Counted from the first letter of the stretch, positions 46,625-54,465 are shown. The stretch is 64,000 bases of DNA from Mesorhizobium sp. WSM3862 (GCF_002294985.1 NZ_NSGE01000002.1:620001-684000), one strand, 5' to 3'. Notes: generated by a model not told the origin, from the letters alone. Numbers and translations are program-made.

Positions 46625-47147
46625 TTTTCTTCCCCGATGTTTGCGCAGGCACAATGTCGATCTGCGCTCTAAGTTCCGGATTGACCATCGCCTCGAGGAA
46701 TCTCTCGATCGAGGCGCGTTCGGCGGTCCCGGAATCTTCCAATGCAGCACGGATGCGGCGCGACTGTGGCCGTGCCAGCGCCAGTGCCAGCGCGCGGCCC
46801 TTGGCAGTCGGATAGAGCTCGCGCTGCCGGCGGTCGCGCAACCCTTGCACCTGGACAATATGGTCCGTGTCGATCAGCTGCTTCAACACCCGCGCCAGGC
46901 TCTGCTTGGTGATCTTCAGCACGTCGAGCAGCTCGGCTACCGTCAGTCCGGGCCTGCGGTTGACGAAATGCAGGACGCGGTGATGGGCACGGCCGAAGCC
47001 GTAATCGGCAAGGATCTGGTCGGGATCGGAGGTGAAGTCGCGATAGGCGAAGAAAAACAGCTCGATGATGGCAAAGTCGATGCCGTCCTCGTCGGTGATC
47101 GCCGTCCTGATCGGTTTTCCGGCTGCGGGGCTTCGTTCCGTCATCAT
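46611..47147 (-). CDS. MarR-family regulator, PetP-like
   Basis: 178 residues, ATG 47147 (a second Met follows). Winged-helix core: VAELLDVLKITKQSLARVLK, then QLIDTDHIVQVQGLRDRRQR. No conserved OhrR Cys is present. It precedes and overlaps the PetR-like response regulator as in petPR operons. Its upstream region, shared with ilvE, carries a perfect palindrome TTACGTCA...TGACGTAA that could be its operator. The PetP assignment is from gene order, not proof. Confidence 0.85.
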   Translation of the reverse strand: MMTERSPAAGKPIRTAITDEDGIDFAIIELFFFAYRDFTSDPDQILADYGFGRAHHRVLHFVNRRPGLTVAELLDVLKITKQSLARVLKQLIDTDHIVQVQGLRDRRQRELYPTAKGRALALALARPQSRRIRAALEDSGTAERASIERFLEAMVNPELRAQIDIVPAQTSGKKNGDH

Positions 47148-47160
47148 TTCTCCATGCCAA

Positions 47161-47210
47161 GCGGGAATTACGTCAGTACTGTTGACGTAATTTCCCGCAA
47201 ATGATAATTT
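47161..47210 (+). promoter_or_regulatory. ilvE promoter overlapped by a MarR-type palindrome
   Basis: TTACGTCA (47168-47175), 7-bp spacer, TGACGTAA (47183-47190) are perfect half-sites inside a longer, nearly perfect GCGGGAA...TTCCCGC repeat (47161-47198). A rightward promoter overlaps: TTGACG (47182-47187), 17 bp, TAATTT (47205-47210), placing the -35 inside the right half-site. Binding there would repress ilvE; a PetP-like protein read leftwards from the same gap is the obvious candidate. Confidence 0.65.
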
Positions 47211-47406
47211 TTGACAAGCTTTTCGGCGGATTGCGAACGAAAAGGCAAGCGGAAGCCGTTTTTCCGGAACTTCCTAAGTTTGCCAGGGATTGAATATCCG
47301 CCTACGCTTCCAGACACAGGCCGGCGGTTTCGGACCCAGTGGCCGGGCCGATACGAAAGGCCGTATGACACAACGATTGGCGGGCGCCCGCCCGCGGGAG
47401 GTTTCC

Positions 47407-48300
47407 ATGGCATCCGTTCCCTTCGATCAACTGGACGGCTTCATCTGGATGAACGGGGAGTTCGTCAAATGGGGCGAGGCCAAGATCCACGTGCTGACCC
47501 ATGGCCTGCACTATGCCAGCGCGGTCTTCGAGGGCGAGCGCGCCTATGGCGGCCAGATATTCAAGCTCACCGAGCACAATGAGCGCCTGCATGAATCGGC
47601 GCGCCTGCTCGGCTTCAAGATTCCCTACTCGGTCGGCGAGATCGACGAGGCTTGCCGCACGCTTCTGAAGAAGCAGGGTTTCAAGGACGCCTATGTGCGT
47701 CCGATTGCCTGGCGCGGCAGCGAGCAGATGGGTGTTTCGGCGCAGAACAACCGCATCAACTGCGCCATCGCCATCTGGCAGTGGCCGAGCTATTTCGACC
47801 CGGCGCAGAAGCTGAAGGGCATCCGTCTCGACGTCGCCGAATGGCGCCGGCCCGACCCGCGCACGGCGCCGTCCAAGTCCAAGGCCGCCGGCCTCTACAT
47901 GATCTGCACGCTTTCCAAGCACGCCGCCGAGGCCAAGGGCTACGCCGACGCCATGATGCTCGACTGGCGCGGCCAGGTGGCGGAAGCCACCGGCGCCAAC
48001 ATCTTCTTCGTCAAGGACGGCAAAATCCACACCCCGACGCCCGACTGCTTCCTCGACGGCATCACCCGCCGCACCGTCATCGGCCTGGCCAAGGACCGCG
48101 GCTTCGAGGTGATCGAGCGCGCCATCATGCCCGAAGAGCTCGATGGCTTTGAGCAGTGCTTCCTTACCGGCACGGCCGCGGAAGTCACGCCGGTCTCGGA
48201 AATCGGCCCGTACCGATTCGAGGTCGGCGAGATCGCCAAGACGTTGATGAACGACTATTCTGCCGCGGTGCAGCCAAAGCACGCCATCGCCGCAGAATAG
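47407..48300 (+). CDS. ilvE: Branched-chain amino acid aminotransferase
   Basis: 297 residues from ATG 47407 with GGGAGG 6 nt upstream. Class IV fold-type PLP enzyme: THGLHYASAVFEGERAYGG, the catalytic-Lys region KSKAAGLYMICTLSKHAAEA, and DWRGQVAEATGANIFFVKDG, the family signature for PLP phosphate binding. It transaminates Leu, Ile and Val with 2-oxoglutarate. It is monocistronic, with an intrinsic terminator just downstream. Confidence 0.95.
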   Translation: MASVPFDQLDGFIWMNGEFVKWGEAKIHVLTHGLHYASAVFEGERAYGGQIFKLTEHNERLHESARLLGFKIPYSVGEIDEACRTLLKKQGFKDAYVRPIAWRGSEQMGVSAQNNRINCAIAIWQWPSYFDPAQKLKGIRLDVAEWRRPDPRTAPSKSKAAGLYMICTLSKHAAEAKGYADAMMLDWRGQVAEATGANIFFVKDGKIHTPTPDCFLDGITRRTVIGLAKDRGFEVIERAIMPEELDGFEQCFLTGTAAEVTPVSEIGPYRFEVGEIAKTLMNDYSAAVQPKHAIAAE

Positions 48301-48643
48301 CGATAGTCACAGCCTTTTTGTGCAACGGGGCGGTTTCGGGCCGCCCCTTTTATTTAGGCGCCTGCGCAGCAATTCGGCGTCTCATGGGTGCGGGCGATCC
48401 GGCGACGGCAGCGGAGCAGCCGGTGGGACTGGCAGGGCGATGGGCATACAAAGCATCATCGTCGGCGCCGGCGCCATCCTCACCGACATCATGCGCGCGG
48501 TCATGACCGTGATGAAGAATAGGCTTGGCAGAATTTCAGGCTTCCCATGGACGGCTATGGCCGCCCATTTCTTTTAGAGGGATCACCGGTGGACGCAGTC
48601 GGCTGTGCCCTCTACATCAGGGCAACACCTCGAAAGGAAAGCC
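48301..48643. other. Intergenic region between ilvE and the MBL gene
   Basis: 343 bp containing the ilvE terminator (48327-48355) and the leader of the MBL gene, which has GAAAGGA about 7 nt before its ATG. A 45-codon frame starting at ATG 48440 (MGIQSIIVGAGAILTDIMRA) was noted but is not well supported. Nothing else recognised. Confidence 0.45.
48327..48355 (+). terminator. Intrinsic terminator of ilvE
   Basis: Stem GGGGCGG (48327-48333) and CCGCCCC (48341-48347), loop TTTCGGG, followed by TTTTATTT. It starts 27 nt after the ilvE stop. Clear rho-independent signal. Confidence 0.85.
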
Positions 48644-49285
48644 ATGGGTCAGCTCAATGCCGGCATCGTGCCGGTCACGCCCTTCCAGCAGAATTGCACC
48701 ATTCTCTTCGACATGGACGACAAACAAGGTGTCGTCGTCGATCCCGGCGGCGACGTCGACAAGATAGTGGCAGTGCTTAAGGACAACGCGATCAGGGCGA
48801 AGGCGATCTGGATCACTCACGGCCATATCGATCATGCCGGCGGCGCGATGGATCTGAAGGATGCACTCGGCATCGACATCATCGGCCCGCACGAGGCTGA
48901 TCGGCCGCTGCTTGCCAATCTCGAGACCCAGGCCAAGCGCTTCGGCCTTACCGATCCGGTGCGCAATTGCATTCCGGACCGTTTTCTCAGCGAAGGCGAC
49001 ACGGTCTCGTTCGGAGAGCATGTGTTCGAGGTGCTGCATTGTCCGGGGCACGCGCCGGGCCATGTCGTCTACTACAACCGCGCGGCCAAATTCGCCCATG
49101 TCGGCGACGTGCTGTTTCGCGGCTCGATAGGCCGCACCGATCTGCCGGGCGGCGATCACGCCGCGCTGATCGCCGCAATCAAAGACAAGCTGCTGCCGCT
49201 CGGCGACGATATCGGCTTCATCTGCGGTCACGGTCCGGGCGGCCGCTTCGGCGAGGAGCGCCGGACGAATCCCTTCCTGACCTGA
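48644..49285 (+). CDS. MBL-fold metallo-hydrolase (glyoxalase II-like)
   Basis: 213 residues from ATG 48644. The metal site HGHIDHAGGAMDL (H-x-H-x-D-H), a later His in HCPGHAPGHVVYYN, Asp in GDVLFRGSIGR and a final His in ICGHGPGGRFGEERR give the full binuclear ligand set. NCTILFDMDDKQGVVVDPGG opens the domain. It resembles the short glyoxalase II / YcbL-type hydrolases; the thioester or other substrate is not determined. Cytoplasmic. It is followed by a bidirectional terminator. Confidence 0.93.
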   Translation: MGQLNAGIVPVTPFQQNCTILFDMDDKQGVVVDPGGDVDKIVAVLKDNAIRAKAIWITHGHIDHAGGAMDLKDALGIDIIGPHEADRPLLANLETQAKRFGLTDPVRNCIPDRFLSEGDTVSFGEHVFEVLHCPGHAPGHVVYYNRAAKFAHVGDVLFRGSIGRTDLPGGDHAALIAAIKDKLLPLGDDIGFICGHGPGGRFGEERRTNPFLT

Positions 49286-49300
49286 TCCTCTGCGCAAAGA

Positions 49301-49328
49301 AAAAGCGCCGCTGGAGGGCGGCGCTTTT
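49301..49328. terminator. Bidirectional terminator between the MBL and BA14K genes
   Basis: Perfect 11-bp stem AAAAGCGCCGC (49301-49311) and GCGGCGCTTTT (49318-49328) with loop TGGAGG. A-tract on one side and T-tract on the other suit termination from both directions. It lies between the convergent genes that end at 49285 and 49352. Confidence 0.85.
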
Positions 49329-49351
49329 GCCTGGACTGGAAACCGTAAGTC

Positions 49352-49762
49352 TTAGTTGGCAACACAGAAATGCTGTTCGCCATCGTTGCCCGTGAATGTG
49401 CCGGTACGCGAGTTGAAGGTGCGGTACCGGTCGGAGCAATACTCGTACCATTCGCGGGTCCACGGCTCGGCATAGCGGTCGGCATAGACGACGCGCGGCT
49501 GTACATAGTAGCGGCGAACGGGGCGGTCGACATAATAGCCGTCATCATAGGCGGGATCGTAGTATCTCGGCCCAGGGTTGCTGAGAGCACTACCGATCAG
49601 GGCGCCCGCCGCCAGGCCGACAACGCCCGCGGCAAGGGCGTCGCCGCCATTGTGATGATGACGACGCCAGCGCCAATCATCAGCATTTGCCGCCGAGAAG
49701 GTGGCCAAAGTGGTCGCGGCGACGCCGGCGGTCACAATGGCGGTCTTGAGAATTCGGTTCAT
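49352..49762 (-). CDS. BA14K family exported protein
   Basis: 136 residues with a Sec signal peptide (MNRILKTAIVTAGVAATTLA, cleaved near SAANA-D). A His-rich patch (RWRRHHHNGG), a glycine-rich hydrophobic helix (GVVGLAAGALIGSALS) and the C-terminal BA14K motif EWYEYCSDRYRTFNSRTGTF, then GNDGEQHFCVAN, define the family, named for an immunoreactive Brucella protein and linked to lectin-like and envelope functions. The two Cys near the end are conserved. It has its own promoter with 11-bp direct repeats. Confidence 0.92.
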   Translation of the reverse strand: MNRILKTAIVTAGVAATTLATFSAANADDWRWRRHHHNGGDALAAGVVGLAAGALIGSALSNPGPRYYDPAYDDGYYVDRPVRRYYVQPRVVYADRYAEPWTREWYEYCSDRYRTFNSRTGTFTGNDGEQHFCVAN

Positions 49763-49823
49763 TTTCGGTCTCCTTCGCGCCGGCCCGCGTATTTCAGGGG
49801 ATGCGGGTCGGCTTTAGCAGGGG

Positions 49824-49860
49824 TTAATAGAAGACCGTGGCTGAACGGAGGCTGAACGGC
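49824..49860 (-). promoter_or_regulatory. BA14K promoter with 11-bp direct repeats
   Basis: On the minus strand, a -10-like TATTAA (49829-49824) is preceded by two tandem copies of an 11-mer; plus-strand copies are GGCTGAACGGA (49839-49849) and GGCTGAACGGC (49850-49860). Direct repeats with 11-bp period over the -35 are the mark of OmpR/PhoB-type response regulators. The ATG is 62 nt further down. Regulator unknown. Confidence 0.55.
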
Positions 49861-49951
49861 ACTGCGCGAACGATTTCGCGGCTCGACAAAATTCCGAGCT
49901 CTGCGGGAGCGCCCCGCCTGCTCAGTCTCCGTCGGATCTGTCTTGAGCCGG

Positions 49952-50164
49952 CTAGCCGATAGACAGATTGACGGCCTTCGGACCCTTGCCTCGCTTGTCG
50001 GGCTCGGTGTCGAATGTCACTTTCTGCCCATCCTCAAGACCGGGAAGGCCCGACGCCTGCACGGCCGAAATATGGACGAAGACGTCCTTCGCGCCATCGT
50101 CGGGCGTGATGAAGCCGAAGCCCTTGGCATGGTTGAAAAATTTGACGGTGCCGGTCTGCGGCAT
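49952..50164 (-). CDS. Cold-shock protein (CspA family)
   Basis: 70 residues from ATG 50164 (AAAGGAG 7 nt upstream). One OB-fold cold-shock domain with RNP1 KGFGFI and RNP2 [25 protein letters not shown], then [14 protein letters not shown] and PKAVNLSIG at the end. RNA chaperone that melts structured mRNA. It is a near copy of the gene 240 bp upstream; the two are about three-quarters identical in protein. Confidence 0.95.
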   Translation of the reverse strand: MPQTGTVKFFNHAKGFGFITPDDGAKDVFVHISAVQASGLPGLEDGQKVTFDTEPDKRGKGPKAVNLSIG

Positions 50165-50290
50165 GGGAAGCTCCTTTGATCCCATCAAGTCAGTCTCGGG
50201 CCGGCAAATTGCCCGAGAGGAAATTTGTCCTTTATTTTAGCGCTATCGGCAAGAGAAAGTTTTCGCCTGCCAATACAACTATTTGCCGGA

Positions 50291-50321
50291 CAAAAAAGGG
50301 CGCGACGGAACCGTCGCGCCC
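50291..50321 (-). terminator. Intrinsic terminator of the upstream cold-shock gene
   Basis: Stem GGGCGCGACGG (50298-50308) and CCGTCGCGCCC (50311-50321) with an AA loop. On the minus strand the stem is followed by TTTTTTG, a good U-tract. It separates the two cold-shock genes, which are therefore probably independent transcripts. Confidence 0.85.
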
Positions 50322-50403
50322 TCGAAAACTCAAGCTTCCTGCGAAGCCGATTCATGATCCTGCCGCGCCGTTCATCAGCGGAAGGACAGGCAGCGTCGCC
50401 CGC

Positions 50404-50616
50404 TCAGGCGGCGCGGAGGTTGACCGCCTTCGGACCCTTGCCCATGCGGTCAGGCTCGACGTCGAAGGTGACCTTCTGGCCGTCGACGAGCGTACGCAGG
50501 CCGGAGGCCTCGATCGCGGAGATGTGGACGAACACGTCCTTGGCGCCGCCGTCAGGCGTGATGAAGCCGAAGCCTTTGGTGGCGTTGAAGAACTTTACGG
50601 TGCCGGTCTGGGCCAT
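50404..50616 (-). CDS. Cold-shock protein (CspA family)
   Basis: 70 residues from ATG 50616 ([20 protein letters not shown]). Cold-shock domain with KGFGFI and DVFVHI; ends [13 protein letters not shown]. The frame stays open to 50715, which is the 5' leader rather than coding; long structured leaders are typical of regulated csp genes. It is followed by its own terminator and a second csp gene on the same strand. Confidence 0.95.
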   Translation of the reverse strand: MAQTGTVKFFNATKGFGFITPDGGAKDVFVHISAIEASGLRTLVDGQKVTFDVEPDRMGKGPKAVNLRAA

Positions 50617-51073
50617 GGGGGAAACTCCTTCACCCGTATCAGTCTCGTGGGCTCGCCCGCTTCCTTGGGCTGATCCCGGTGTTGCTTCGGCAGTCATGCA
50701 TTCGCGCATGGTCAAAGCCCCCGCCGAAAAACGGGGCCGTCAGAGATTCACACTATCGGGGAAAGGTCGTCCAAAACGCGCCGCTCTCCGGGTCGCAAAT
50801 GCCCGAACACCAAATTTATTACACGGAAATGTGATGGTTGCAAGACAGCACCGCGGGCGGCCCTCGGCGCGCCCAACGCGAGGCCATCGATAGACCCGGC
50901 GCCATGACCGGTCATCGGCCAGTGAAAAGCCGGGCATGGGCCAATGCGACAAGCCGACCGGCGATGAATTTCGCCCCGGGCAATGCACAAGCCGGGGTTG
51001 CGTTCGATCCCAAAATGGCGAGGAATTGCGCGAGCTGGCGCGATCGCGCCTGAGCCAGATAGGAGAGGGACCT
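50617..51073. other. Intergenic region, divergent csp / Kazal lipoprotein
   Basis: 457 bp. The csp side probably contains a long leader and promoter (an AT-rich patch CAAATTTATTACACGG near 50810-50826). The Kazal side ends in AGGAGAGGGACCT before ATG 51074. Plus-strand frames across the region lack convincing starts. No RNA gene was recognised. Confidence 0.45.
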
Positions 51074-51469
51074 ATGCGATTTCTTGCGGCAATCGTTTCG
51101 CGGCAGGGCCTTGTCGCCCTGCTACTGTCGGCATTGCTGGCGGCCTGTACCGTGGTCGTCGACGAAGGACCGCGTCCGCGTCCGCCGAGACCGCATCCGC
51201 AGCTCTGCACGATGCAATACGAACCAGTGTGCGCAAGACGCGGCGGCGACCGCCAGACCTTCGCCAATGCCTGCCTGGCGGAGAGGGCAGGGTATCGTAT
51301 CGTGCGTGACGGGCCTTGCCGGGATGGCGGCGGTGGCGGCGAGCAAACCTTCTGCACCCGCGAATACGCGCCGGTCTGCGCCAGACGCTACGGCGAGGTG
51401 CGCACTTTCCCGAATGCGTGCGAGGCCCGCGCGGCGGACTATCGCATCATCGGCGACGGGCCTTGCTAG
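51074..51469 (+). CDS. Lipoprotein with two Kazal-type inhibitor domains
   Basis: 131 residues from ATG 51074 (AGGAGAGGG 6-14 nt upstream). Signal with lipobox GLVALLLSALLAACTVVVDE (acylated Cys25), a short Pro/Arg linker, then two tandem Kazal-like modules: CTMQYEPVCARRGGDRQTFA...NAC...GPC and CTREYAPVCARRYGEVRTFP...NAC...GPC. Each module has four cysteines (PVC, NAC, GPC) rather than the usual six, joined by a GGGGG linker. A serine-protease inhibitor role at the cell surface is suggested, perhaps against host or self proteases. A bacterial Kazal lipoprotein is uncommon. Confidence 0.87.
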   Translation: MRFLAAIVSRQGLVALLLSALLAACTVVVDEGPRPRPPRPHPQLCTMQYEPVCARRGGDRQTFANACLAERAGYRIVRDGPCRDGGGGGEQTFCTREYAPVCARRYGEVRTFPNACEARAADYRIIGDGPC

Positions 51470-51639
51470 CGGCATTGGGGGCAAGTCCTCGGAGCGCTGC
51501 CCGCAGACTTGCATCTGCCGCCCGCTTGGCTTAGGTCCGGCGGACGGACAAACACGGCAGGTTTCCCATTAACAGAGATCAGAGAAGAGCGGCAAACGCG
51601 GGCGGCAAGCCAGGATCGGCGAGCCCCCTCGATGCCTAT

Positions 51640-53280
51640 GTGCAGCGGGCGCTGCAGCTGCACCAGGCAGGACGCCGGCAGGAGGCGGAGTCGCTTTACC
51701 GGCAGGTGCTGGGGCAGCAGCCTAATCATGCCGCCGCGCTGCATTTCCTCGGGCTCCTCCTGCACCAGACCGGTCGCAGCGAGGAAGGGCTGGATCTCAT
51801 CGAGCAGTCGGTCACGCTGCAGCCCCAAAATGCCGATTTCCTCAACAACATGGGCACGGTGATGCGCGACCTCGGCCGCGTTGCCGCCGCCGTCGATTTC
51901 TTCCGCGGCGCGGTGGACATCCGCCCGGACCAACTCGCGGCGCGCGACAATCTCGGCTCGTCGCTGAAGCAGCTCGGCCAGTTCGAGGGCGCTGAGGAGA
52001 TCTATCGCGGCACGATCGGCCGCAGCCCGTTCCATGTCCGCGCCCGCATCGGCCTTGCCGAGACGCTGCAGGAAGCCGGGCGGCTCGATGAGGCGATCGC
52101 GCTCTTCCGCGAGTCGCTGTCGATCCGGCCCAAGGATGCCGAGCTGCTCTACGGGCTGGGCGTCGCCCTGATGGAGAAGGGCAAGCTCGCCGAGGCCGCC
52201 GATCTAGCCCGCCAGGTGGTGGCGATCGCTCCGGCGATGGCGAAAGCCTGGCTTCTGCTGACCCAGGTCAAGCGCCAGACCGAGCGCGACGCCGAGCTTG
52301 CCGGCATGGAGGCCGAGCACGCCAAGGCGCCGCAGGACAGCCTTGCGCGCATGCAGCTTTCCTTCGGCCTCGGCAAGGCCAATGACGATCTGAAGGATTA
52401 TGGCCGCGCCTTCGACTATTTCGCCGAGGGCAATGCGATCCGCCGGAAGGGCATCGATTACGACCCGGTGAGAACGCGCGACGAGTTCGAAGCGATGAAG
52501 TCGGCCTTCGACAAGGCCTTCTTCGAAAAGCACAGGCCGAGCGACATTTCCGACGACACGCCGATCTTCGTCGTCGGCATGCCGCGTTCCGGCACGACGC
52601 TGGTCGAGCAGATCATCGCGAGCCATCCGCAGGTCTTTGGCGCGGGCGAGCTCAGCATCCTGAAGTCGGTCGTCGGCAAGCAGTTTCCGATGAGCATGCC
52701 GGGCGGTTTTCCCTCAGGGATAGCCGACATGCCGGACAAGGCCTTTGCCGAGGCCGGGCAGGCCTATATCGACATGCTGCATGCCCGGTATCCGGGCTTC
52801 CGCCATGTCACCGACAAGATGCCGGGCAACTTCCTGCTGGTCGGCTTCCTGCACATGATGCTGCCGAAGGCGAAGATCGTGCATTGCGCGCGCGACGCGG
52901 CGGCCACGTGCCTGTCGATCTTCAAAGTGCATTTCCGCGGCGACAGCCATCGCTACGGCTACGATCTCGGCGAGCTCGCCGATTTCCATAACCTCTATAC
53001 CGACATCATGGCGCATTGGCACAAGGTGCTGCCCGGCGTCGTCCACGACGTCCGGTACGAGGATTTCGTCGCCGATCAGGAAGGCCAGACGCGGGCGCTG
53101 ATGGCGCATCTCGGCCTGCCTTGGGACGACAAGGTGCTGGCGTTCCACGAGACCGACCGGCCGGTGCGCACGGCGTCGGCCGCGCAGGTGCGCCAGCCGA
53201 TGTATCAGGGCTCGGTCGATCTGTGGAAGTGTTATGGGGAGCGGCTGAAGCCGCTGCTCGTCAAGCTCCAGAACGGATAG
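51640..53280 (+). CDS. TPR-repeat sulfotransferase family protein
   Basis: 546 residues from GTG 51640. The frame is open to 51543 without a conventional start; an ATT at 51568 (opening INRDQRRAANAGG) after GGCAGG is possible, adding 24 residues. About six TPRs occupy residues 5-235 (YRQVLGQQPNHAAALHFLGL and similar). The sulfotransferase domain starts near 305 with the PAPS-binding loop PIFVVGMPRSGTTLVEQIIA, and later has IVHCARDAAATCLSIFKVHF. It transfers sulfate or a related group to an unknown glycan or protein. Confidence 0.85.
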   Translation: MQRALQLHQAGRRQEAESLYRQVLGQQPNHAAALHFLGLLLHQTGRSEEGLDLIEQSVTLQPQNADFLNNMGTVMRDLGRVAAAVDFFRGAVDIRPDQLAARDNLGSSLKQLGQFEGAEEIYRGTIGRSPFHVRARIGLAETLQEAGRLDEAIALFRESLSIRPKDAELLYGLGVALMEKGKLAEAADLARQVVAIAPAMAKAWLLLTQVKRQTERDAELAGMEAEHAKAPQDSLARMQLSFGLGKANDDLKDYGRAFDYFAEGNAIRRKGIDYDPVRTRDEFEAMKSAFDKAFFEKHRPSDISDDTPIFVVGMPRSGTTLVEQIIASHPQVFGAGELSILKSVVGKQFPMSMPGGFPSGIADMPDKAFAEAGQAYIDMLHARYPGFRHVTDKMPGNFLLVGFLHMMLPKAKIVHCARDAAATCLSIFKVHFRGDSHRYGYDLGELADFHNLYTDIMAHWHKVLPGVVHDVRYEDFVADQEGQTRALMAHLGLPWDDKVLAFHETDRPVRTASAAQVRQPMYQGSVDLWKCYGERLKPLLVKLQNG

Positions 53281-53361
53281 GGCGGGATTGGACTGGTAGG
53301 CCGCTTGCTCTCAGCCATCGCAGGCCTGTGAGATTAGCCGCTGCCTCGCAACCTCGTCATT

Positions 53362-53400
53362 CCAGGGGGAAGCAGGAGCTCCGCTCCTGCCCCGCCCTGG
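53362..53400. repeat. Nested inverted repeat, hairpin or REP-like
   Basis: An inner stem GCAGGAGC (53372-53379) and GCTCCTGC (53383-53390) with loop TCC is enclosed by CCAGGG (53362-53367) and CCCTGG (53395-53400). It lies between the convergent sulfotransferase and DUF1428 genes and may end transcription, but lacks a U-tract. The preceding CCTCGTCATTCC is reminiscent of rhizobial intergenic palindromes. Confidence 0.65.
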
Positions 53401-53422
53401 ATGAGGACCGAATCGGCTGTGC

Positions 53423-53776
53423 TCAAACCTCGATAAATGGCTGGAAGCCGCCGAAGATCATGCGCTTCCCGTCGAAGGGCATTGTCGACCAGTCCATCTT
53501 GAGACGTTCGTCGGCCATCACTTTCGCCATGACCGCGTCGCGGCTCTGCCTGGATTCGTAAACGACCCAGGCAAAGATGACGACTTCGTCGTCCTTCGCC
53601 TGCACGGCGCGCGGGAACGAGGTCAGTTCGCCATAGGGCACGTCGTCGCCGATGCATTCGACATAGGCGAGCGCGCCGTGCTCCTTCCAGACGGCGCCGG
53701 CATTCGCAGCCATTTTCTTGTAGTCATCGAGATTTGCCTTCGGCACGGCAAGCACGAAACCATCGACATAGGACAT
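53423..53776 (-). CDS. DUF1428 domain-containing protein
   Basis: 117 residues. MSYVDGFVLAVPKANLDDYK, AVWKEHGALAYVECIGDDVP and SFPRAVQAKDDEVVIFAWVV, ending MIFGGFQPFIEV, match the ferredoxin-like (dimeric alpha-beta barrel) DUF1428 family of unknown function. It lies next to a VOC protein; the two are often found together as small stress or environmental genes. Cytoplasmic. Confidence 0.93.
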   Translation of the reverse strand: MSYVDGFVLAVPKANLDDYKKMAANAGAVWKEHGALAYVECIGDDVPYGELTSFPRAVQAKDDEVVIFAWVVYESRQSRDAVMAKVMADERLKMDWSTMPFDGKRMIFGGFQPFIEV

Positions 53777-53885
53777 GGGTAAACTCCTTCGCTGAAAACG
53801 AGCGCCGGGCCGGCGGGGATACGACCCGGCGCGGGTGAGCGCGTCAGCCCTGCGATTGGCGGGCGACGCTTGCTCGCAGGGAAAC

Positions 53886-54302
53886 CTATTTTACCGGCGC
53901 GTTCATCGCCCAGGCGACGCCGAAGGGATCCTTCACCTGGCCCCAGCGGTCGCCCCAGAACATTACCTGGAGGGGCGTGACGACTTCGCAGCCGGCGTCT
54001 ACCGCGCGCTTCCACCAGGCATCGACGTCGTCACTACCGAGATGGAGCTGGAGCGTATAACCCTGCGCCGCCTGATGCGGATGGCCGTGCTCGGGATAGG
54101 CGTCGCCCAGCATGAGCGTCGAGCCGTTGACATAGAGATGGATATGCATGGTGCGGCCCTTGTCGTCCGGCGGATAGGCAAAGACTTCCTCGGCCCCGAA
54201 AGCCTTCTTGTAGAACTCGGCCGCCTTGATGGCGCCGTCGACCTGCAGATAGGGGGTCAATCCGCCAAGAACTTTGGCGCGGGGCGGGTTCTGGTCGGTC
54301 AT
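53886..54302 (-). CDS. VOC-superfamily protein (PhnB/glyoxalase-like)
   Basis: 138 residues. The PhnB-like half starts LTPYLQVDGAIKAAEFYKKA, then FGAEEVFAYPPDDKGRTMHI and AHL-type metal segment HIHLYVNGSTLMLGDAYPEH, and ends DPFGVAWAMNAPVK. These belong to the vicinal oxygen chelate fold; enzymatic activity is not certain since several metal positions differ from glyoxalase I. Upstream of the DUF1428 gene with a 109-bp gap. Confidence 0.88.
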   Translation of the reverse strand: MTDQNPPRAKVLGGLTPYLQVDGAIKAAEFYKKAFGAEEVFAYPPDDKGRTMHIHLYVNGSTLMLGDAYPEHGHPHQAAQGYTLQLHLGSDDVDAWWKRAVDAGCEVVTPLQVMFWGDRWGQVKDPFGVAWAMNAPVK

Positions 54303-54465
54303 TTCACGTGTTCCTCTTCACGGGTTGATTGGGCGTTGCGATCAAAAGACGGACGAGGCGACAGCAATCCTACACGGGCAGCGGAATTTTTTTAGCGGGG
54401 CCGGGCCCGGACCGGCCGCGCAGCCGGTGAAGCCGATGACCGTCGCATGAACCCGTTGGTCACTT

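Noticed and set aside
48440..48577. 45-codon ORF between ilvE and the MBL gene
   Set aside because: Lies after the ilvE terminator with only a weak ribosome-binding site and no recognisable sequence.
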